Shown here: positions 44,030 to 56,000 of the stretch, one piece after another
Position numbering within the stretch: position 1 is the stretch's first letter
Layout of the letters: each line of letters starts with the position of its first letter
From: Telmatactis stephensoni
Lineage: Eukaryota; Cnidaria; Anthozoa; Actiniaria; Isophelliidae
DNA: 64,000 nt
NCBI GenBank assembly: GCA_029948255.1
Contig: JALIZF010001576.1
Location: forward strand, 136,501 to 200,500
Direction: 5' to 3'
Program-made: the position numbers and the translations under genes
The notes under the pieces: generated by a model
The model's database searches: none
What the model saw: the letters and a program-made list of their open reading frames with translations, nothing else
What the model was told of the DNA's origin: nothing

Positions 44030-47000
44030 GTAAGATGGAATCATTTTAGGGTTGTTTTGACGGCGAAGTGGAATTTTATGCGAGCGAACCCAAGGGTTTT
44101 GTTGAAGTAGTGTGTTGTTTTGGCGCGAAGTTCTAGTATGACAGCGTTGATCGTTACACGTATTTTGGCGGCAAGGTTTCCTGTTTTGGACAAATAATCA
44201 TTTATGTTATATAAATTCCCGCTGGTATTTTCCTACTTAATTTTCTCTGAACAGCTTCTTCCCTAGCATTCACAAGATATATCAACCATTTTAAGCTTAC
44301 ATTTCTCAAAACCAGGATTTGAATATAAGCTTAAGGAGGCTCGAGGTAGTTATCTCCTAGTGTACCTAGCCGCTTTCAAACGACTATAACTTTGACAAAA
44401 ATAATCTGATGTGCTGGCCATTTTCACATAATGCTAGACAAGGATCAAAGTTTTCAAAAATGAAAAAATTGGTCTGTAGAAGTTTATTCTTTGTGACGTT
44501 ATCATGACGTCATAGAAATCATTTAGCGCTCATTTTCTCGAAAAATTGACCTAAACTTTCAAAACGGCCTAAAGTAGTCGAAAGTATTCATGAAGGCACC
44601 TGTCATTTTGCAATTTAAAGAAAATCAGTGAGAGCGTTTTCGAAATATTACGCGATGAATATTTTCTTGGCCAAATTTTACAAATTTGAGCGCGTCGACT
44701 CAGAGATTCCAAATTCGGGGCTTTCCTTTTTATTGATGAAATTTTTTGGCAGCCAGTATGTATATGTGTATAAAAACTACCTCCTTGTTAAGTATGAAAA
44801 ACATTCAGGCTTTTTTTCCAAAGTTATGATTTTTTTAATATCTGCCGTTAAATGAACCAAAGTTGTTGTTAAAAGCACTGGATAGTTGATAATAGCGACA
44901 TTTAAAAAATCGTCGTACGATTCTTTTCTAACTCGAGGCACTAAAAGATGCACGTCTGACAAATGTTGTGTCTTCATTTTATCGGCATTGAAGGGTTTTA
45001 AGGCCGCCAAATAAAAATGGGAAAGCATGGCTGTATCCTCGATCATTGCTGCTCATTGATTATTCATTCTTGATTTCCGTATGATTGCTTCTCCGCTTAA
45101 TGTTATGGCTGGCTGCACAGCTCACGCTTCGGTGAGCAGCGTTACAACAAATCTGTGAATGCTATATATTGACAATAATTATTGTTGATGTTTCGATATT
45201 TTCATTACAAAATCTGTTTCTTCGCTGCCATCTCTGTATACTTTTGAAAACACTCTAAAAACGGCGATGGCGTTACATTTTCAGGATGTTGTAACGCTGC
45301 TTACCGAAGCGCGAGCTGTGCAGCCAGCCATAACATTAAGCGGAGAAGCAATCATACGGAAATCAAGAATGAATAATCAATGAGCAGCAATGATCGAGGA
45401 TACAGCCATGCTTTCCCATTTTTATTTGGCGGCCTTAAAACCCTTCAATGCCGATAAAATGAAGACACAACATTTGTCAGACGTGCATCTTTTAGTGCCT
45501 CGAGTTAGAAAAGAATCGTACGACGATTTTTTAAATGTCGCTATTATCAACTATCCAGTGCTTTTAACAACAACTTTGGCTCATTTAGCGGCAGATATTA
45601 AAAAATCATAACTTTGGAAAAAAAGCCTGAATGTTTTTCATACTTAACAAGGAGGTAGTTTTTATACACATATACATACTGGCTGCCAAAAAATTTCATC
45701 AATAAAAAGGAAAGCCCCGAATTTGGAATCTCTGAGTCGACGCGCTCAAATTTGTAAAATTTGGCCAAGAAAATATTCATCGCGTAATATTTCGAAAACG
45801 CTCTCACTGATTTTCTTTAAATTGCAAAATGATAGGTGCCTTCATAAGTATTTTCGACCACTTTAGGCCGTTTTGAAAGTTTAGGTCAATTTTTCGAGAA
45901 AATGAGCGCTAAATGATTTCTATGACGTCATGATAACGTCACAAAGAATAAACTTCTACAGACCAATTTTTCATTTTTGAAAACTTTGATCCTTGTCTAG
46001 CATTATGTGAAAATGGCCAGCACATCAGATCATTCTTGTCAAAGTTATAGTCGTTTGAAAGCGGCTAGGTACACTAGGAGATAACTGCCTCGAGCCTCCT
46101 TAAGCCGTAGCTTATAAGTTAATTGTTTTCCCATTGTAATTTGAATACAATTATATTTTGATATACAATTTTTTAAGGCGAAATAAATTTTTTATTCAAG
46201 TACAAAACGTGTCAATTCACTCCAGCTTATTTAAGCTTAATACTGTTAATGAATAATTCCATAATATTTTTTGATCAGATGCCCCTGAAAGTTGGTCTTG
46301 CATGACAATATATAAGCTTATGCATACCATTTTTAGCAATACCAATCTATTTTAATATGTTTGAGTCAAGGAATGATATCATGTTCAGCAAAAATGTTAA
46401 CTAGCACTTAATCCATTGGGCAAAGGACTTTTGATAGTCTCATTGCATGGCTATAGATGTTTTATATAAAATTATACAAAATAGCCTATAGAGTTTTGTT
46501 TTGAATTGTTGTTCCATTGTAATGGCCATTTTGTTCGGTTCTTGTTTAAGTGCCTATAAAGTCTCGCCAGAAATGATTTCTCTAAAAAGAACTTGGCCTC
46601 TTAAACAAAAATATTTTAAAAAGTGGGTCCTTCAATTTCTTTTGGCCGGGAAAAAGCCTTGGAAAGTTGGAGAAAAGGCACATTTTGGGCATCCTGTTGA
46701 AAAAATTGAGAGAACTGTTGGGGAACTGAGACCCAGTATCGATGACGTATTCTAAGGAATAAAGTTAAATAATTTAACTTATATTAAATTATTTCAACGC
46801 TACAAGCTCTTAATATTCTAAATACTTGTATATTGTTGTTGCTATTCCTTCTATTTAACTTACTGCTAAAAATTCTACTACTTTGATATTGTGTATATTT
46901 TGTGCTCTTTCTTTGAGTCAAATGCCGTGACTAGACACTGTCTTGTCCCTTAGAGTACATCACAATTTGCCTTAAACTACCTCACAATATCAATGTTTAT

Positions 47001-50000
47001 TATTAACCAAATGAGTTTATTGTTAACCAAATTCGTCCCAACCTTCCAAAGAACATGGTTTTTAGTCTGGAGAGACAGTTTTGAATGGACGGGAACACTG
47101 GAAAAAACTTCACATCTTTGATTTCGTTTTAATTATATTTTCCCAAGATATTCTCTACTTTCACATTCCCCATAATGCCCTCTGTTTTTGGGGGGTAGTT
47201 ATTGTAATTCAAATGTATTTGATTTTAATAACAACTGATTTGATTAGCATTACAATAACTACCCCCCAAAAACAGAGGGCATTATGGGGAATGTGAAAGT
47301 AGAGAATTCAACTTTTAACACATGTACATTTTCGTTAGGGTTTATAGGGATTTTAAGGGTGTACTGACATAAAAATTGCCTGTTGCTAGGAACTTTCAAA
47401 AATGCTATAGAATGCCTCTGAACTGTCAAATCGCTTTTACATTTTATAGTTTGTCATCCTTGAGGAAACTTTAACATTCTGTGATGTCATTATATGATGG
47501 TATTACATGATTCTGTAATTACAGAAAAAAGCTATATAATTTCCTTTAGCAAGCATATTGGAGAATTTGAAATAGATGAAGTAAATCTTAAGATTAAGGT
47601 GCATAAAACTAAGCATGCATTTTACGAATGGTCTCCAAATAAACTTGTTATGTTTTTATGTTATTATGATTTTTTGAATGATGCAAATGGGCAAATAATG
47701 CAAATAACTTCAGTCTTAACTGTATTTCTTAATCTTATGCCAATCCCATGCTTATAGCTTTGAAGAAAAGGCTGTAAAGAATGATATTATGAATATTCAA
47801 GAAACACTTTGATATGGTGAAATCCACCAAAGATTATAGCTTTTTAAAGAAACCAGAAGTGAAATGTTCAACACATGCACAATACCAACAAACAGAAGCT
47901 CTTTATGTCAGGTGTGTGTCACTCTACTGGAAGTCAAATGATTCACACCAAAAACGTGTGTGCCTATTGCCAAAGCAAGACCCTATTTTGCATAGCAACC
48001 GTTGCTCAGCAACATTATGTCAGTACACCCTTAACGCCTGGTTTTCACTGGTGATGCAAGCACAAGAAACAGGGTTTTCCATTTCTGCCAGTGACCAACA
48101 ATTTTTGCCTTCTGCAGTGAATAGCTCCGTTCTCTGGCAACTGAAAGAGAAAAAAGGGAAATAGAAATCAATTTTTGTGCAAAATATGCATTTTTCAAGA
48201 AGCAGTGATTGACACCCCTCTAATGCACAGTGCAAACTACAATTTTGAATTCTAGGGGATTGTACTATGTATGTACAGCAGTAAATATGATTTTGTACAT
48301 TAGGTTTTCTCTCCTTCAAACTCAAAACCTTCATCTTCAGCTTCAAGTACTGTATACTGTATGGAGGGAGTTGTCAATCAGAATAATATTATGTGTTTGT
48401 GTGGAACATTGTATTTTTCCAAGCAAATGTGACACATTGGCACAAACATACATTTCTAAAATCTTGTTCTAAATACCCAAAACTCCATTTGTGATTAGGG
48501 GAGGTGTTTGTACTTGATGACGGAGGAGAAGTAGACCTTGACTTGGGTAACTATGAAAGATTTCTAGATGTCACACTTCGCCGTGATAATAATATCACAA
48601 CTGGAAAGATTTATCAGACTGTGATCAACAGAGAAAGAAATGGAGACTACTTGGGGAAAACTGTGCAAGGTAAGTAGACTTGTAAGTAAGGTGATTAGAA
48701 TAAAACAATTTTAATGGTTAAAATATGATGAGCTGAAAAAGCCCTTATTCAAAAAGTGACCTTGAGAATTGGGGTTTTGCAAGCAGAGGGACTCGTTCAA
48801 TCAGAGATGAACGTGAAACTCTAACAATCATATTTTACAGTACTCTTCCTTTTTAATGCAACTACATTTACACTAGATTTGTGGATTGTGGTTCAGTATA
48901 ATCCTTTTTTGTGCTTCATTGCAAGTCTATGACATCTTGTAGTATTAGATAATGTAGGTTGTGGAATCAGCATCAAAACGTGAGGGAAGGGAGCTTATTT
49001 GAGCTACATGTAGGGGAATTGGAAAGTTAATCATGGTTTGTTTGCATTTGAGCCTTTTTACATTTGATGAATAAAGGCTGTTCCACAATAGGATGCAGTA
49101 TTATTCTTAGAATGGGATATATGGAAAACAAGGGGAAATTAAAATGGAACTGGAAATGGGGTAAAAATTGGGTCAGGGTCAGATTGCTGCTTCACAGGAT
49201 TTGGGGGAAAATGATGGTAGGATGATAGAATTTCTGAATCCTATTATGTACCCTCTTGCAAGACAAAAATGTTGGAAATAGTGTTAGTGTATTTTCAGTG
49301 AGAAAGGTTTTCATTTCATGTAACTGCATTTTCACATCATGTTGTGCTCTGCTCATTCTTTAAGTAGGAAATTATCCTTCACCTTTTAAACATTTCATAA
49401 TGAGCTTTATCAGGTATTTTTTAAATTTGTAAAACAGAAAAAGAATTACCATAGCTGGAAATCTGATTATGTTAAATTTAGCAAGACAGTGAAATTTGAA
49501 GGAATTAAATCCAAAACTCGCAAGAATATGAATTTTTGAAAAGTGTGAATTTGTAAGAAAACCTTTGCTGGTAGGCATCTCTTGCCTTCCAGTGAATGTT
49601 TTCATACAAAATTTTGATTTTGGAAAATTCATATCTTTGTGAGTTTGAAAGTTACTTCATTCAAACTTCACAGTTTTACTAATTTTGACGTGCTCTTTCC
49701 AGCCATGGTAGATATCATTATATTTCTGTACTGTGATGTTTTGAATTACATGATAAAAGCTCATTAACTGTTCACGAATGCATAATTTTTACATTGCTTT
49801 GCATATTTTAGTTGTACCACACATAACAGATGCCATCCAAGAATGGGTTACAAGAGTTGCAGAAAACAGATTAGAGGGGCAAGAAAAAGCTGATGTTTGT
49901 ATTATTGAGGTACAACTATAAACTACACACATAAAAAAAATATAATTGTTCCTTAATTGTGTTCTTCATTAATTTAAGTTATTGGTGGTCTTGTAAACTA

Positions 50001-53000
50001 ATTGCTGGTTTTGTTAATAGTTGGGTGGTACTATTGGAGACATTGAGGGTATGCCATTTGTAGAGGCATTTCGTCAGTTCCAATTCAGAGTTGGCAGAGA
50101 AAACCTGTGTGTAGTTCATGTGACATTAATTCCAGAGGTATTTACAACTTTACCTGCTAAATATTACTGTAAGCTGTGACTATGTCCCTCATCCATTCCT
50201 TCCTTCCCTCCCTCCTTCTTTTCCCCCTTCCCTCCTTGTTAATTCCTTTCTTCCTTTTCTTTCTTTTCTCCAATTCGTTTCTTCTCTCCCTTCAGTCCAT
50301 GCATTCATCTTCCATTCATTCATGAAATTATTTTTCAATTTTGAATAGCCATCAGCTACTGGAGAACAGAAGACCAAACCAACACAAAACAGTGTGAGAG
50401 AACTACGGGGACTTGGTCTCAGTCCAGATTTGGTATGTACGAAATATACATCTAAAATACTTGCACACACCTGACATTATTGCAATTTAGAATAATAGGC
50501 TCTAATAACCTACTAACAGCTCAGTTCAACAGAAATTATATCTCAGAATTCAGATTATATTTAAGGAATATAAAATGCACATACATGTCTCTGTACTGTG
50601 ATATAATAATGATGAAAGATGTAGAGCAAGAGAAAAGCAAGCTGAGGATGTTCATGAGGCATAGCCAAGTGTTTCTCTTGCTTTTCGAGTGTTCTACATC
50701 TTCCAGAGTGTTTATATCACAGTACAGAGATGTACTAAGCAATCAGTTTATATTTGCTTTATTTATAGAATATTTTTGACGTTTTTGTGCGAGCCATGTC
50801 TCTCTCCTCTGATATATACATGGCAGCCAGCCAATTAGCACATGCATTATATCTGGAATATTTTATAATTCCGTTATTGCATGTATTGGTCAGGAGTAGA
50901 TTTTGTATGACTCAGGGAAAACAATACAGTGAAGACAGCAAAAATTTCAAATGTTTTAATAGACATCATGACACTGACATGGTCACAGCACAGAGCAGTC
51001 CATTTCACACTGATATGAAATCTGCACTAATTGCTGCAAGCGAAGCGAGCAGTGACACTAATCTTGTCATGCGCGGGATGTTTATAGAGCTCTGAACTTG
51101 ATTATTTGGTACGTGGATGTGGTGAAGGATGATTTGTGACATCATCAAAATATGCTTGGAATGATCGCTGACCACGCGATTGGAGTCTTTGTTTTCTAGT
51201 TAAGTTGTCGTTGTTATTCAGATTTTTCATATCCCGGGAATCCACTGAATCCTGCTTTGTATTCGTGGAAGTGTTCAGCAAGGTCATGAACTGTTTAGTG
51301 ATATTTCTCAGGAAAGACAATGTCCTTTTATGAGTTTTTCATCGCCGCGGTGTACGATCGATCGATGCAAGACGATATAAAGTTGCATTCCAATGTTCTC
51401 CTCTTCAAAGAGGTAAAATCTCTTTAGAAAGCCGCATGATATCGCTAAAATTTCTGGTGAATCGAAATTTTGCTTTCTTTATGCAGACTACTCTCAGTAG
51501 TTCAGTTAAATCCACATATATTTATGCATTCTCTAAACATTACAAGGCAAATTATGTGTCAGATATTTGTCAAGCACTCTTTTAGCTGCCAGGGAGCGAT
51601 ACATATCCTTTCCTAAACAAACTTTAATCAATTAGTTTTATAATCATTGCTGACACTGTTTGTGATTGTTTGAAAAAGCAATATATTTCAGTGAATAAAA
51701 TGTACTTGTACATTTCTAAAACTTGTGTTGTCGTAGTCAGTTAGTTTTATAATCATTGCCAACGCTAGCCGTTTGTGATTGTTTGAAAAATTGCTTTAAT
51801 TTACTCAAAGTGCTAAATATTTTGAACTGTGTGTGTCCGACACTGAACCTGGAGAATTATGTTCGGTAGTTCAATACTGAAGGTCAACTAGCAGTGTTCG
51901 TCTACGAAAGCCGAGAAGGGACTTCAGACTTCCGAGTTAATAATTTCCGAGTTAATAATTTCCGAGTTAATAATTTCCGAGTTAATAATTTCCGAGTTAA
52001 TAATTTCCGAGTTAATAATTTCCGAGTTAATAATTTCCGAGTTAATAATTTCAGTCTTTAATGTCCAAGTTGACTCCGATAGAAATTCAGGAGGCATTCG
52101 GCCTTGACAAACTTTTAGTCACAACTTTTTAGAATCGCGTTCAATTTCACTAGCTTTTTAGGAACTTTTACTCCAATTATCCAGCTACACATTGGCCTTA
52201 AGCGATTTTGTTGAAGAGAAATATTTTGGGAGTAATTTTAACAAAACCTGACCCCACTGTTTAGAAATGACCCACTCTAAATCAAAATTTTGTTGGTATA
52301 AATGGATGAAACACAGGGAATCAAACTACAATGAATCAAACTTCAAGCTGAGTGAGTTTCACAAAAATTGTCGGAGTAGAAATGCGAGGACGATTGGCCG
52401 CCAAAAATGTACCCTAAAAGTGCTCTAAAATCATCATGAATCTTTATAGGCACCCCTTGTACTCTGAGAAATACAACCACGAACCTCAAATGACAACGAA
52501 AAGGTGACTTTCTGCCTAATAAAAGTGTAAAACTGATCGCCCACAGGACAAGCCGTTAAAGAATATAAGCAATGTTTATAATTTATAAAACACTGAAAAT
52601 GGCTAAAAATCTTGGACGCACTTTAATGCTAGAATTGGACAAATTCTGTTGCGAAGCTGCTGTTTTAAAGCTAGAAACAATAAATTCAAGGTTCCATTAA
52701 ACGACTGTACTGATTTTTGTTTTTGTACACAACATAGATCAGGAGAAATAAATTTTACAAAGTACGATATGCTGCACATAACCAGGGTTCCCACGGTCAG
52801 GGAAAAGTCATGGAATTTTGAAATTTTTTCAAGGTCAGGGAATTTTGATTTTGGTCAGGGAAATTTGTAATTTAACAAAACGTCAGGGAAAAGTCAGGGA
52901 ATTTATATCTGGTATTGTTCTGGAAAGAAAGGTACCTAAAAGTTCCCTTGAAATAATTATATTCTGTGGTGCCCAACAGACAAAGGCCTAGATATCTTTC

Positions 53001-56000
53001 TAGCTGAATACTTTGACAACAAAACAGAGTATAAAGATCTATGCATGGTTAACGGTGAAAATGTTGCTCATTCTGTCTCATGGTCTGTCCTGTATAGAAA
53101 GAGAATTCAGTTCTGACAATAAAGACATGATCATGAGCAATAATATGCATCAAGATGCATTAGTTGGTTACCGTAGAGCTCATAGTGGCATTAAAAGTCT
53201 CGACTGTCTCATTGAAGAAAGCATCACATAAGAGCTTCTCACTTCCTGCAAGCATGCTCGTGCCAGATACAGTGCCTCATTGTCAGAAAAGAAATTATCA
53301 ACAGAAGTCACTCAAAAAGAACACTTCAGAAGAAAGTGATTGAGGAAGAGCTTCGTCAAGCCAAGAAGAAAAAGCAGAAGCTTGAAACAGTGGCTAACAA
53401 CCTTGTCAAAGAAGCAGATGAACTTGCTGCAAAAGCCAAAAAGAAGAATTGAATGACCTAGGTGTTCTTGTTAAGTCAAATGCATTGCAGACAAAGGGAA
53501 AAGAAAAGAGAAAAGAAATTGATAAGGAACAACACAACATTGATTGTCTAACAAAGAAATTGAAAACAGTATAAGAAACTAATGATATGAACAAAAAACA
53601 TTGATCGTGTAGCAAAGACACTGAAAACAGTATAAAAAAGACTTGCCCATGTTTGTTGTAGTTTCGTGGTAAAATTTTATTAAAATGACCAAAGAAAAGT
53701 GTGCGGAGTGGTCAGTGAAAAATGGGTATTGGTCATGGAAAAGTCAGGGAAAAGTCAGGGAAATTTGTTTTTCAAAATGAGTGGGAACCCTGATAATGCT
53801 TGAAACCAGATTTCTTGCGCTTTTGTTTTGAATGCAAACATCCATTCCCTAAAGATGAGCCAGGGGAAAATAAAAATCCATTTACGTGGAAGTAACAACT
53901 TGGACATTAAAGTCTGAAATTATTAAGTCTGAAATTATTAAGTCTGAAAATATTAACTCGGAAATTATTAACTCGGAAATTATTAAGACTTAACTCGGAA
54001 ATTATTAACTCGGAAATTATTAACTCGAAAATTATTAACTCGGAAATTATTAAGTCTGGAGTCTGAAGTCCCTTCTCGGCTTTCGTAGTTCGTCACACAA
54101 TGCACAGGAGATTTGATATATCAGACAAAGCGGTGTACTTTCGTGAGTTTTAGGGGAACAGTTCTGCTAACGTGGATACACCAGTTGTTTTCTGCTCGCA
54201 GCATTTCACTTTCTATTAGAAATGGCTAGTCTTAGTTTATAATTCTATTAATGTGTTCAGATAATGTGTCGCTGCAAGAGCCCAATCTCATCCTCTGTCA
54301 AAGAAAAAGTTTCTCTGTTTTGCCATGTTTCACCAGATCAAGTAAGTAATTTATCCATTCATTCATTTATTCATTCATCCATTCAGTCAGCCAGTCAGTC
54401 ACAGATCTACACATTTGTTTGTTTTTTCATTTGTTCATTTATTTGTTTGTTTGTTTGTTCATTCGTTCATTCATTCATTCATTCGTTTTCTTTTTGTTCA
54501 AGTAAAGGGGTTACTGCAAATGGGAGAGAGGGAGGATATCTCCTAATCTCCTAACAGAGCACTACATGTATTTGGCCTGAATTAATATTTTGTTCATTTA
54601 TTGTAAGGTAATAGATGTCCATGACTGTCAATCAGTCTACAGAGTTCCACTTCTACTCAATAACCAGAATGTAGTCCAGTTTTTTGCCAAGAGATTGAAA
54701 ATGCAGTTGAAATCCCCAGTACGTCCCAAACATTTTATGAGTCATTGGAGAGAACTTGCAGAAAGGTCAGTTTAATCTTTGGTTACTTTGTTCACAGGTG
54801 GCTCATCCTCTGGGTTCATGGAATTGGTAGTGTGGGCTTTGAAATCCGAACTTACACTGTACATAGAAATCTTATAATTTTAAACGTAACGGCTAACACA
54901 GGAAGCCCACACTACCAATTCCACGAACCCAGAGGATGGGCCACCTGTGGTTACTTGTGATTCAAATCGAAGTTCTTGGAGCTTTTTAAACTGTATTCTT
55001 AAAAAATTATCATTTTTCATAAAAATAAGTGGCCTCCCTAACCCCCTCATTTCAGCCATCCAAGTGTCTTCTTATTTAAGTTGCTGAGAAATAAATAAAT
55101 TAATTTATGCAGTATGCCATTTATCTGCTTATGATAGCAATTAATACTTGTGCATTTTCAAAATGCTGTGGCAAACTAGACTTGGTAGTAACCCTAAAGA
55201 TACATGTAGATGCACATGTATTGATAGATCAACATGATGATTCCCAGATGTTAACTGGCTCAGGTGTGCCAGGCCACCTCTCCATATGATTCCCTATTGC
55301 CTAATACAGTGTTTGTTTTTTTGTTTGACAGAGAGGAACGTTTACTGGATGAAGTCAAAATAGCACTTGTTGGAAAGTACACTAAATTGGAAGATGCTTA
55401 TCTTTCTGTTTTGAAAGCTTTAAAACATGCAGCTTTGCACTGTAACAGAAAACTTAATATTGTGGTAAGTTTGACTCATTTTAAATACATTTATTATTTA
55501 CTGGTGTAAACAGAGCAGGGTGGTACCTCGCATGGGACATTAGTCCCGTTCGTACTCACCCCTTTGGGTTATACTCAATGAATCTAATTAAAATAAAAAT
55601 AAAAATAAAAAAATAAAATCTTTCTGTCTGGCTAAATAAGTTTCTTCTTTCATATGAGAAATTGTAGCATAAGGCAATATTATTGTAAGTTGTCTTTTCT
55701 GTCAAGTGAAAAGATTAAAAAAATCTTTTATCCACAAAATTAAGTTCCTGAAAAATTAGTGCTACATGGTAGTAATGCTCATTGGTACAGTATACTAAAC
55801 ACATTTTATGTTGGTATTCTAGTGGGTGGATGCTGAGCACTTGGAAAAAGAAACTCAGAAAGTGAATGCAGTGAATTACCATAAAGCATGGCAGAATCTT
55901 TGTGCTTGCGAGTAAGTACAATGTATTAAACATTTGTAAAAGACAGTATAACTATATATCAAAGATATTAAGTCCATAGACCAAATCGGCTAACGCATTG

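Larger units (their letters stand above)
51897..54093. mobile_element. TIR element with mirrored 15-bp satellite arrays
   Basis: Perfect 29-bp inverted ends (CTACGAAAGCCGAGAAGGG...) at 51902 and 54088 are flanked by a TTCGT target duplication (51897-51901, 54089-54093). Directly inside each end is an array of the 15-mer CCGAGTTAATAATTT: 8 copies at 51932-52051, and about 10 inverted, more variable copies at 53911-54058. The short block CTTTAATGTCCAAGTTG then follows on both sides. A second, hAT-like remnant (52783-53792) is nested inside. No own transposase is seen. A 5-bp duplication does not decide the superfamily. Confidence 0.85.

Noticed and set aside
44628..45807. Pairs of identical small frames on opposite strands
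   Set aside because: They are the same sequence read in the two arms of a palindrome; no homology supports a gene.
47814..48164. 116-codon frame in CTP synthase intron 1
   Set aside because: No domain, no splice context and intronic position; probably chance.
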